A stretch of 64,000 nt of DNA, taken from assembly GCA_047777345.1 (NCBI GenBank), contig JBKEEJ010000005.1, positions 1-64,000 on the forward strand, written 5' to 3'. The translations under genes and the position numbers were made by a program. The notes beneath the pieces are model-generated. The model saw only the letters and a list, made by a program, of their open reading frames with translations, was not told where the DNA came from and did no database searches. Numbering within the stretch: the stretch's first letter is position 1; each line of letters starts with the position of its first letter. Of this stretch, positions 25,730 through 34,456 are shown piece after piece. This stretch comes from Anaerocolumna sp047777345. GTDB taxonomy: Bacteria; Bacillota; Clostridia; Lachnospirales; Lachnospiraceae.

Positions 25730-27663
25730 TTATATATCCAGCTTGGCGTATTTTGCTTCTTCCATGATAAAGGAACGCCTCGGAGGAACATTGCTGCTCA
25801 TAAGAATATTTGTAATTTCATCGGCTTCGACGGTATCGCTTATGGTAATCTTGGCCAGCACTCTTGTTTCCGGGTTTAAGGTTGTTTCCCAAAGCTGTTG
25901 GGCGTCCATTTCACCGAGACCTTTATAACGCTGGATATTCAGGATTTTACAGTCTTTGTTATTCTTGCGGAAAGCTTCCAGTTCAAAATCATTGTATAAA
26001 TACCTGTATTCCTTCTTTTTCCTGCCTTTTCCTGTTGTTTCATATTCGACCCTGTACAGGGGCGGAAGGCCTTTATATATCTTTCCCGCATGAATAAGCT
26101 CCGGCATAAAACGGTAAAAGAAAGTAAGAAGCAGGGTACTGATATGGGCGCCGTCCACGTCGGCATCCGTCAGTATTATAATCTTGTCATAATTTAATTT
26201 GGATATATCGAATTCCTCGCCGATACCGCATCCGAAAGCGGCAATCATGGACTTTATTTCATTATTTAGCAGTATTTTATCGAGGGTTGCCTTTTCAACG
26301 TTAAGGATTTTACCCCTGAGGGGAAGGACCGCCTGGGTACGGCGGTTTCTGGCGGTCTTGACGGTGCCGCCTGCCGAATCTCCCTCTACTATATATATCT
26401 CGCATTCCTCGGGTTTTTTTGACGAACAGGAAGCGAGTTTGCTTCTGGTATCCACGTCGTTTAACTGCTTTAATATGGCCGTTCTGGCTTTGTCGCTGGC
26501 CTTTCTTGCATTGTAGGATTTCATGGTATTGTCAAGAATAGCTTTAAGGACTTCCACGTTTTTGTCAAACCAGCGCTGGGCTTCCTGGGTAAGGACTTCC
26601 TCGACCGCAGTTTTGGCGTCGGTATTTCCGAGTTTGGTTTTGGTCTGTCCTTCAAACTACGGATCCGGATGTTTGATGGATATGATGGCTACGATACCGT
26701 TTCGGATATCCTTACCGTCGAAATTTTCATTCTTGTCTTTAAGAACTCCGAGTTCCCTGGCATATTGGTTTATCACCCTGGTAAGGCCGGATTTAAATCC
26801 GGTAACCAGCGTTCCGTCGTCAACGACGTTAATACAGTTGCAGTAGGAATTTATCTGTTCCGTAAAATTATCGGTATACTGGAAGGCTATTTCGACTTCG
26901 ATGTCGCCGCTTTTTCCTTCCAGATAAATAGGTTCTTCATGTATTAAATTCATATCCCTCGTAAGATAGGAGATAAAATTTTTGATACCGTGTTCCTCCT
27001 TGTAGGTTTGGGATATGCCTGTATTTTCGTCATGAAAATTTAACACAAGATTCTTGTTCAGATAGGCCAGCTCTTTAAGTTTTTTTGTATGATATCGGCC
27101 TTGAACTCCACAGTTTCGAAAATGGTATCGTCCGGATAAAAGATAACTTTTGTACCGGTCTCGGTTTTCGGATATTTACCGACAATGGGAAGGAGACCGT
27201 TTACCAGTTCCGTTACAGGATGACCGCCGTTGACATATTCGTCGCGGTAAATATTGCCGTCCCTTTTTACTTCTACAATCATTCTTTTTGAGAGGGCATT
27301 TACGACACTGGCTCCGACGCCGTGAAGTCCGCCGGATACCTTGTATACGGAGTGACCGAATTTGCCTCCCGCATGAAGTATTGTATAAATCACACGGACG
27401 GTCGGAATTTTTTTGGTGGGATGGATGTCCGTGGGTACTCCGCGGCCGTTGTCCTCTATCTCGATACCGCCGTCCTTGCGAAGAGTGACATTTATCTGGG
27501 TACAGTAGCCTGCCATATGTTCGTCAATACCGTTGTCGATTATTTCCCAGATAAGATGATGAAGCCCTCTTGAGCCTGTGCTTCCTATGTACATTCCGGG
27601 ACGTTTGCGGACCGCTTCCAGTCCTTCCAAAACAACGATCTGACTTCCGCTATATTGTTCCAT
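25730..27663 (-). pseudogene. parE: DNA topoisomerase IV subunit B, one frameshift and one internal stop
   Basis: This is the ATPase subunit of topoisomerase IV. It starts at 27663. The GHKL ATP site is visible (EIIDNGIDEHMAG, GRGVPTDIHP, GGLHGVGASVVNALS). The frame slips at a run of seven T on the plus strand (27080-27086); with eight, it reads IIQKKLKELAYLN. A second lesion is an in-frame TAG at about 26656-26658, in HPDP(stop)FEGQTKTKLGN, where the family has Gln. One C-to-T change explains it. The toprim domain is intact (VEGDSAGGTVK, LTDADVDGAHIS). Joined length is about 644 residues. Two lesions in an essential gene suggest either poor base quality or a redundant copy. Confidence 0.85.
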
Positions 27664-28172
27664 GCTATATATTCCCCTTTATATAATTCTTTAAGTTTAA
27701 TCAAGATGTAGTTTATTCTTCATGATTATAACACAACAATTTGTATTTTTCTAGTAATTTTCAGCCTGCCGTACATATGTACGGATTATGAAACCTGATA
27801 AGTATCTGTATTCAGACAAATTTTACATAACAATGTTTGCCTGTGTCAACCGCGCCGGGTACCGGATTTGCAGGCAAAACTTTTTATAATTCAATATTGT
27901 CAACCGGAAAATCCTCCAATTTCCTATTTGTATAAAACATTTCCTTCTAATTGATATTAACTTTTTAATTAAGAACCTGAATTATAACGGTATGTTAATC
28001 TGCAAGCGGTTTTAATAAGTATAATGAAATAATCCAAGTAAAGCAAGAAAAAGCTTTGCCAGCTTAGAGCAATACCCACTAAAAAAGGGGTTTCAAATTG
28101 TCTTAAAATGATGTATAATGTGAACAATTATTCAGGACAATGCTATATATATTGAAAAGGCCAGGTGTTTAT
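27664..28172. other. Intergenic region between parE and the PHP gene
   Basis: No gene is seen. A perfect 16-base palindrome CCGTACATATGTACGG lies at 27769-27784, about 105 bases upstream of parE, and could be an operator. TTTCAA (28091-28096) and TATAAT (28114-28119), 17 bases apart, form a likely promoter for the PHP gene. The rest is AT-rich. Confidence 0.4.
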
Positions 28173-28753
28173 ATGGACTTATACTTATATGAAACCCATC
28201 TGCATACGGCGGAAGCCAGCGCATGTGCCATATTGACCGGAGCCGAGCAGGCGCGTTTATATAAAAAATTGGGATATGCCGGAATTATTGTGACGGATCA
28301 TTTTTTTAACGGAAATACGGCCATACCCAAAGATTTGCCATGGGAAGAACGGGTGGATTTGTTCCGTAAAGGTTATGATAATGCCAGAAAAGAAGGAGAA
28401 AAAATAGGTTTGTCCGTGTTTTTCGGATGGGAGGGACGGAATTCCTGATTTACGGACTGGAACCTGAATGGATAAAAAGCCATCCCGACATGCTTGGCTG
28501 GTCGGTTGAGGAACAATACCGCCAAATACATGCAGCAGGAGGATTTGTGGTCCATGCCCATCCGTTCAGAATGAGATCTTATATAAAAGAAATCAGGCTG
28601 TTCCCGGATTCGGTAGATGCGGTCGAAGTCTACAATGTCGGCAACAGAAGCGTCGAATCCGACTCGAAAGCTTCCGAATATGCGAAAAAGCATAATTTGC
28701 CGGGCACTGCCGGAACCGACGCCCACGGGTTTGAACCGAGCCGGAGCGGACTT
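28173..28753 (+). pseudogene. PHP-domain phosphoesterase, frameshifted and joined to greA
   Basis: PHP-domain proteins are metal-dependent phosphoesterases. ATG 28173 is chosen because AGGTG lies six bases before it; ATG 28140 is also in frame. Motifs are ETHLHTAEAS (first HxH), IIVTDHFFNG, FFGWEGTEFLIYGL, VVHAHPFR and GTAGTDAHGF, the metal ligands of the family. The frame slips at a GGG run near 28430-28433: one more G restores WEGTEFLIYG. After TDAHGFEPSRSGL the frame runs with no stop into the ATG of greA at 28754. The usual last 35-40 residues of the PHP protein are absent, so the 3' end is truncated. Confidence 0.72.
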
Positions 28754-29236
28754 ATGGCAGAGAAGAAAACTATACTGACTTATGAAGGGCTGCGTAAGCT
28801 CGAAGAGGAACTTCACGACCTAAAGGTCAATAAGAGAAAGGAAGTTGCTCAGAAAATTAAAGAAGCAAGAGAGCAGGGGGACCTTTCTGAGAATGCCGAA
28901 TATGATGCGGCTAAGGACGAGCAAAGAGAAATTGAGGCAAGAATAGAAGAGATCAACAAAATCCTAAAAAATGTCGAAGTCGTTGTTGAAGATGAAGTTG
29001 ATGTAAATGTTATAAATATAGGATGTAAGGTTCGTATTTTGGATATTGAAATGAATGAGGAATTAACATATAAAATTGTAGGTTCAACAGAAGCTAACAG
29101 CCTGAAAGGGAAGATATCAAACGAATCCCCGCTGGGGAAAGCTTTGCTTGGCAAAAAAGTAGGCGATATCGTAGATGTGGAAACCCACGGTGAAGTTATT
29201 CAATACAAAATCTTAGAGATCCAGAGATCAAATTAA
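28754..29236 (+). CDS. greA: Transcription elongation factor GreA
   Basis: GreA rescues stalled RNA polymerase by stimulating transcript cleavage. ATG 28754 gives a normal 160-residue protein. The N-terminal coiled coil is clear (LTYEGLRKLEEELHDLK), with the acidic tip at GDLSENAEYDAAKDEQ. The C-terminal domain has GCKVRILDIEMNEELTYKIVGSTEAN, SPLGKALLGKKVGDIVDV and the closing EVIQYKILEI. GGAG at 28743-28746 could serve as a ribosome binding site. The frame is also continuous with the upstream PHP fragment, so a fusion protein is possible. lysS follows 48 bases downstream, the usual greA-lysS order in Clostridia. Confidence 0.93.
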   Translation: MAEKKTILTYEGLRKLEEELHDLKVNKRKEVAQKIKEAREQGDLSENAEYDAAKDEQREIEARIEEINKILKNVEVVVEDEVDVNVINIGCKVRILDIEMNEELTYKIVGSTEANSLKGKISNESPLGKALLGKKVGDIVDVETHGEVIQYKILEIQRSN

Positions 29237-29284
29237 AACGGTTACGGCGAAAAGCCGTACCGTTAACGATATGAGGTGAAAAAG

Positions 29285-31219
29285 ATGGCGGACGAAAGAG
29301 TACAGGCGGCAAACGAGCAGGATATAAACGGATTGCTCAGGGTAAGAAGAGCGAAACTTGCCGAACTGCAGGAAAAGGGAAAGGATCCCTTTAAGATTAT
29401 GAAATACAATGTTACAAATCATTCGACGGATATCACCGGCGATTATGACAACTTTGAAGGGAAAACCGTATCCGTAGCCGGCCGTATTATGACAAAACGG
29501 GTTATGGGTAAGGCGTCGTTTTGCAATATCAGGGATTTGAAAGGCGATATACAGATTTATGTCAGAAAAGACGATGTCGGTGAAGAGCCTTATACCGATT
29601 TTAAAAAGTTTGATATCGGCGATATCATTGGCGTGGAAGGAGAAGTGTTCAAGACCCACACCGGTGAAATATCGATAAAAGCAAAAAGTATAGTTCTTCT
29701 CTCAAAGAGCCTGCAGATACTTCCGGAGAAATATCATGGACTTAAGGATACCGATCTCAGATATCGTCAAAGATATGTTGACCTGATAGTAAATCCCGAG
29801 GTAAGGGAAACATTTATAAAAAGATCCATGATAATCAGAGAAATAAGAAATTATCTGGACAGCAGGAATTTTATAGAAGTTGAAACACCGGTACTTGTTC
29901 CGACAGCCGGCGGAGCCGCAGCCAGACCTTTTTATACACATCATAACGCCCTGGATCAGGATTTATCTTTAAGAATTTCTTTGGAACTTTATTTGAAGAG
30001 ACTTATTGTAGGCGGTTTGGAACGTGTATATGAAATAGGCAGGGTATTCCGCAACGAGGGCTTGTCCGTCAAGCATAATCCGGAATTTACGTTGCTTGAG
30101 CTGTATCAGGCATATACCGATTATTACGGAATGATGGACATGGTGGAAGATCTTCTGCGTACCGTAACAAAGAAGGTTTTGGGAACCACTACCATAACCT
30201 ACGGGGGGGAAGTAATAGATTTTTCAAAGCCTTTCGAGAGGCTTACAATGGTTGACGCCATTAAGAAATATACGGGTATTGACTTTAATGAGATAAAAGA
30301 CGAAGCATCGGCCAAGGCTTTGGCGAAAGAGCATAACATAGAATTCGAGGACAGGCATAAACGGGGCGACATTATAAATATGTTCTTCGAAACCTATGTA
30401 GAAGAAAAGCTTGTTCAGCCTACCTTTATAATGGATCATCCGGTGGAGATTTCACCTCTCGCCAGCAGAAAACCGGACAATCCGGATTTCACGGAGCGCT
30501 TCGAATTGTTTATTGTAAGGCGTGAAATGGCCAATGCGTTCTCGGAACTTAACGATCCCATCGATCAGAGAAAGAGATTTGAAGCCCAGGAAGCCTTAAG
30601 GGCAGCGGGCGACGAAGAAGCCAATGAAACCGATGAGGATTTCCTTACCGCTCTTGAATACGGTATGCCTCCGACAGGCGGTATAGGAATAGGCATAGAT
30701 CGTTTAGTCATGCTGCTTACGGATTGCGCAGCCATAAGGGATGTACTGCTGTTCCCGACACTAAAAAGGCTGGACTATGACAAGAATAAATCCGATAATG
30801 CGGTGAATGCTGAAAAGCCGGCAGAAAAGCCGGTTGAGAAAATTGATTTCTCAAAGGTAAAAATTGAGCCGTTATTTGAGGAATATGTGGATTTCGAAAC
30901 CTTCAGCAAGTCTGATTTCAGAGCTGTCAAGGTTAAGGATTGCGTAGCGGTTCCCAAGAGCAAAAAGCTTCTTCAGTTTACCCTGGATGACGGAACCGGC
31001 ACAGACCGTACCATATTAAGCGGAATTCACGAATATTACGAACCGGAAGAACTGATAGGCAAGACTTTGATTGCCATTGTAAACCTTCCGCCCAAACAGA
31101 TGATGGGTATCGAATCCTGCGGCATGCTGCTTTCTGCGGTACACGAAGAGGAAGGACAGGAAAAGCTTCATCTTCTTATGGTGGACGACCACATACCGGC
31201 AGGGGCTAAGCTGTACTAA
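29285..31219 (+). CDS. lysS: Lysyl-tRNA synthetase with C-terminal tRNA-binding domain
   Basis: This class II lysyl-tRNA synthetase charges tRNA-Lys. ATG 29285 follows GAGGTGAAAAAG. An OB-fold anticodon domain (about residues 55-155) precedes the catalytic core. The core has RFIEVETPVL-type motif 1, motif 2 at VYEIGRVFRNEGLSVKHNPEFTLLE (given as its start and end), and motif 3 GGIGIGIDRLVMLL. Standard enzymes end near LFPTLK at about residue 495. Here a linker rich in EKPAEKPVEK is followed by about 110 residues (SKSDFRAVKVKDCVAVPKSKKLLQFTL, GIESCGMLLSA). These form a tRNA-binding OB domain like that of MetRS or Trbp111. Total is 644 residues. The frame is intact. Confidence 0.93.
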   Translation: MADERVQAANEQDINGLLRVRRAKLAELQEKGKDPFKIMKYNVTNHSTDITGDYDNFEGKTVSVAGRIMTKRVMGKASFCNIRDLKGDIQIYVRKDDVGEEPYTDFKKFDIGDIIGVEGEVFKTHTGEISIKAKSIVLLSKSLQILPEKYHGLKDTDLRYRQRYVDLIVNPEVRETFIKRSMIIREIRNYLDSRNFIEVETPVLVPTAGGAAARPFYTHHNALDQDLSLRISLELYLKRLIVGGLERVYEIGRVFRNEGLSVKHNPEFTLLELYQAYTDYYGMMDMVEDLLRTVTKKVLGTTTITYGGEVIDFSKPFERLTMVDAIKKYTGIDFNEIKDEASAKALAKEHNIEFEDRHKRGDIINMFFETYVEEKLVQPTFIMDHPVEISPLASRKPDNPDFTERFELFIVRREMANAFSELNDPIDQRKRFEAQEALRAAGDEEANETDEDFLTALEYGMPPTGGIGIGIDRLVMLLTDCAAIRDVLLFPTLKRLDYDKNKSDNAVNAEKPAEKPVEKIDFSKVKIEPLFEEYVDFETFSKSDFRAVKVKDCVAVPKSKKLLQFTLDDGTGTDRTILSGIHEYYEPEELIGKTLIAIVNLPPKQMMGIESCGMLLSAVHEEEGQEKLHLLMVDDHIPAGAKLY

Positions 31220-31269
31220 GTTAATAATATAAAAAGAAACGAATATTAGATCATAGAATATTGAATTTA

Positions 31270-31316
31270 ATTGCACTCGCATTTGGCATAATACCGGATG
31301 TGAGTGCAATTTTTTT
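31270..31316 (+). terminator. Terminator after lysS
   Basis: ATTGCACTC (31270-31278) pairs with GAGTGCAAT (31302-31310), with extra pairing inside, and runs into seven T. It ends the greA-lysS transcript before the convergent yesM-like gene. Confidence 0.85.
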
Positions 31317-31380
31317 GGCTCTTTGTGTTGCTCCGTTGTCATTTTCCGGGTAATTCGGGAGGAGTAAGCCTATTATGGCC

Positions 31381-33105
31381 TTATTCAATAGGCCTTTTAG
31401 GATTTTTGCCGATCGTTAATGTTACGCAGGTGCCCAAACCTTTGGTGCTGGAATATTGGAGCCCATATTCAGGCCCATAAATAAGTTGTATTCTTTGATG
31501 AACATTGCGTATACCGTATCCGTTGCTCTCTGAAGTGATTATATTGTCACATTGCTCTTTTGTCATACCGCAGCCATTATCCAATATTTTGAATATCAAC
31601 GAATTTTTATTATGATGGGCGTAAATTGTAAGTATTCCCTTATCGGGAGATTCTTTATGATCAATACCGTGTACAATGGCATTTTCAACCAGCGGCTGCA
31701 GCAGCAAATGAGGCATAATGTAAGAATATACGGAGTCATCAATATCATATACAATATCAAAAGAATAGGAGTGCATAAGTTGTTGAATTTTTGCATATGA
31801 AATTGTGTTTTGCAGTTCGTCTTTAACGGATATTAAGTCTTTTCCTTTATTTAACGTAGTACGGTAGAAGGTTGATAATAACTGGGCCATCTGGCTGATA
31901 TCATCCTGGCCTGACATAATAGCTTTTCCGTTAATTAAGGACAAACAATTATATAAAAAATGGGGATTTATTTGTGCCTGCAAAGCTTTCATTTCATATT
32001 TTTTTTGTGCTATTTTACTTTTCAGCACTTCTTCGATGAGATATTTCAGTTGTTCTACCATTTTTCTGAAAGTGCAAATCAGCTGGCCAATTTCATCTTT
32101 TGAATTATACTCAACGGTAACTTCCAAATCCCCCTGCTCAATTAATGTCATATTTTTTGATAAATCCATAATAGGGCGGACAACAACCTTTGAGAGCAAA
32201 GTACTGGAAATTAGCACAATGGCCATGCATAGCAGGATAAAAATATATACAGTGACTGTTATTTGTTTTGCAGAATTGGAAATTGCTTTGATTGGGCGAT
32301 ATAAAACAACCCGCCAGGGTACTGAAGTCAGTGATGAATGCTCTATTACGAAGTTTTTCGCAATATTTTTTTGGCTGTTTTCCGTATTTATTAATTGCTC
32401 TGCTGAAATATTCCGATATTTTAACTCATTGAAATTTGAATATTGAAAAATGACTTCGTTATTTTGATTCAACAGAATAAAGCCGTAGGATTCATCAAGA
32501 AATTTCTCCGACGTTTGGAAAAGGCTGTTCGTATTTATTGTAATTCTAAAAATATTGGTATAGGTAGAGTTTTTATTATACATCCGGCAAATCATATAGA
32601 GGCTTTTTTTATTATCGGATATTATAAAAAAAGGTTGTGTTTTTTTTAGAGCATTATTATACCATTTGGCATTAATAATGTCCGAAAGCGGGCGAAGGAC
32701 ATTTCCATGGGGATAAATAGGATTATCGGTATAAACGGTTATGGAATCTATAGTGCTGTGTAAGGATCGTATTGTCAAAAATAAAGGATCAATAATATTT
32801 TCATAAGTCAAATACATATCATAATTATCTTTGTAAGTTTTTGAAAGGCCGGTGCGAATATTTTCATCCCATATGATATAATCCATAGCGGCAAAATATG
32901 ATTTGATTTTATAATCAAGATTGGCCACTTCCTGATTTAAAGTTCCTTTAAGGGCAGTTTCTTCACGTTCAATAAGAAGACGGCGTGTCTGGGCATAGAT
33001 AAAAGAACCGAGCAAAATAACAGGTATAACGCTGATGCCGAGCGAAATATAAGCAATTTTATATCGAAAGCTGAGATTTTTAAATATATATTTTAATTTT
33101 TTCAT
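31381..33105 (-). CDS. YesM-like sensor histidine kinase
   Basis: This 574-residue membrane kinase starts at 33105. A first membrane helix at about residues 17-37 precedes an extracellular sensor domain of about 240 residues. A second helix (about 282-304) leads to a HAMP linker (VVRPIMDLSKNM). The kinase is the LytS/YesM type: the phospho-acceptor motif is ALQAQINPHFLYNCL. The ATP-binding part has LQPLVENAIVHG, ILDNGCGM and GIRNVHQRI. YesM kinases pair with AraC-type YesN regulators, sense sugars or stress at the surface, and lie beside CUT1 ABC importers, exactly as here. Its start overlaps the regulator stop by four bases. The ligand is probably an alpha-glucan fragment, by context only. 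Confidence 0.9.
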   Translation of the reverse strand: MKKLKYIFKNLSFRYKIAYISLGISVIPVILLGSFIYAQTRRLLIEREETALKGTLNQEVANLDYKIKSYFAAMDYIIWDENIRTGLSKTYKDNYDMYLTYENIIDPLFLTIRSLHSTIDSITVYTDNPIYPHGNVLRPLSDIINAKWYNNALKKTQPFFIISDNKKSLYMICRMYNKNSTYTNIFRITINTNSLFQTSEKFLDESYGFILLNQNNEVIFQYSNFNELKYRNISAEQLINTENSQKNIAKNFVIEHSSLTSVPWRVVLYRPIKAISNSAKQITVTVYIFILLCMAIVLISSTLLSKVVVRPIMDLSKNMTLIEQGDLEVTVEYNSKDEIGQLICTFRKMVEQLKYLIEEVLKSKIAQKKYEMKALQAQINPHFLYNCLSLINGKAIMSGQDDISQMAQLLSTFYRTTLNKGKDLISVKDELQNTISYAKIQQLMHSYSFDIVYDIDDSVYSYIMPHLLLQPLVENAIVHGIDHKESPDKGILTIYAHHNKNSLIFKILDNGCGMTKEQCDNIITSESNGYGIRNVHQRIQLIYGPEYGLQYSSTKGLGTCVTLTIGKNPKRPIE

Positions 33106-34223
33106 TCAATTTTTCCCCCTGTTTCCCGGAAAGTTTCCGGAGAAATGCCATATTCTTCCTGAAAAATCCGGCAGAAATAGGATACATAGGAATAACCTAC
33201 CTCTTCACATATATCCGCCACTTTTAAATTTGTTGTAAGCAAAAGTTTCTTCGCCTGTTCAAAGCGAACATTTTTAATATATTTGTTCAGGCTGATACCG
33301 GTCACCTGCCGGAACATACTGCTTAAATACTTTGGACTTAAATATACTATGTTTGCCAAAGTATTGAGACTTAAATCTTCCTTATAATGAGAATGTATGT
33401 ATTGCTTAACTATTAATATGGCATGTTTAGGAGACTGGTTTTCAATCTCCATATTGTGGACAACTTTATCTAAATATTCTTCGATATAATGCCGGATTTC
33501 TGTAAAATAACGAAATTTAAATATTTTTTCCACAATATTTTTAAAATTGTTTTCGTTAACATCAGGTAATGTCTTAATTAATAACTGCAATAATGTTGTA
33601 CAAATGTATCGAATGTATATATGAGATACATTTGAAGTGTTCTTATATTTATCTAAAAGATATTTCGTTTTATTTCTGATCTCATCCGTATTTTTCAATT
33701 GAATAGCTTCTTCTATATTTTTAAGGATATCGCTATCTTCTTCGATGGAGGCATCATCATTATTTTCTATATTTTTAATATTTTCATCCGTTTGGCCATT
33801 ATAAAAATAATCTTCAAAGTATTTATCTGTAATTTCTGCCTGGGTTTCTCTTTTATGTATTGTGTTAATAATAGTCAATATTGACTTATAAAATTCATTT
33901 TCATTGATTGGTTTTAGGATATAATTAACCGCACGAAGCGAAAGAGCGGTTTTAACATATTCGAAATCATCATATCCGCTAAAGAAAAGAATTTCTATAT
34001 CAGGATAAATATCACGGGCTTTTGTAGCCAGTTCCATTCCGTTAATAAAAGGCATTTTGATGTCCGTAAGAAGTATATCTACAGGCTTTTCTTTCAGTAT
34101 GTCCAATGCTGCCTTCCCATTATCTGCCTGCAATGTATGCAGGTTTAATTTATATTTTTTTATTAAAAAAAGGATAACTTCACGTTCGCTTTTTTCATCA
34201 TCAACAATTAATATAGTATACAT
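33102..34223 (-). CDS. YesN-like response regulator with AraC-type HTH
   Basis: This 373-residue regulator starts at 34223 behind CAGGCAGGGGATTTT; a longer in-frame extension to 34322 has no such site. The receiver domain begins MYTILIVDDEKSERE, with the acceptor Asp in ILLTDIKMP and Lys in YILKPIN. The middle is a helical linker. The last 100 residues form a double HTH of the AraC type (SLNTLANIVYLSPKYLSSMF, then KVADICEEVGYSYVSYFCRIF). It forms an operon with the kinase and is divergent from the solute-binding protein gene, which it probably activates. The perfect palindrome at 34373-34390 is a candidate site. Confidence 0.92.
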   Translation of the reverse strand: MYTILIVDDEKSEREVILFLIKKYKLNLHTLQADNGKAALDILKEKPVDILLTDIKMPFINGMELATKARDIYPDIEILFFSGYDDFEYVKTALSLRAVNYILKPINENEFYKSILTIINTIHKRETQAEITDKYFEDYFYNGQTDENIKNIENNDDASIEEDSDILKNIEEAIQLKNTDEIRNKTKYLLDKYKNTSNVSHIYIRYICTTLLQLLIKTLPDVNENNFKNIVEKIFKFRYFTEIRHYIEEYLDKVVHNMEIENQSPKHAILIVKQYIHSHYKEDLSLNTLANIVYLSPKYLSSMFRQVTGISLNKYIKNVRFEQAKKLLLTTNLKVADICEEVGYSYVSYFCRIFQEEYGISPETFRETGGKIE

Positions 34224-34372
34224 AAAATCCCCTGCCTGATAGATGCGATGCATAAAGATGCAACTTAAAAATAAATAAAAAAATTCAGGGAAAAAGTATT
34301 CTAAATGTGGAAATTGTATCATTTACGGAAATTAAATTTACCTATATACTAAAAAAAGAATTAAATAATGAT

Positions 34373-34390
34373 AATCAATGGCCATTGATT
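34373..34390. promoter_or_regulatory. Perfect 18-base palindrome in the sugar-locus promoter region
   Basis: AATCAATGGCCATTGATT is fully self-complementary and lies in the divergent region between the YesN-like gene and the solute-binding protein gene, 66 bases before the latter. It is a good candidate operator for a dimeric regulator. Confidence 0.5.
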
Positions 34391-34456
34391 AGTATGAGGG
34401 AAAATTGCAATTAAGTCAAGACTGTAAAGTGTAAGGATAATTGGAAGGAGGAAAAC

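Noticed and set aside
26656..26658. TAG stop in parE as possible recoding, for example pyrrolysine
   Set aside because: The site is a conserved Gln codon one base from CAG, other genes end normally at TAG, and TGA also interrupts a gene. No pyl genes are seen. A point change or error is simpler.
34224..34322. Longer start for the YesN-like regulator
   Set aside because: The extension precedes a canonical receiver start (MYTILIVDDE) that has its own AGGGGA site, and it is hydrophobic and aromatic-rich without homology.
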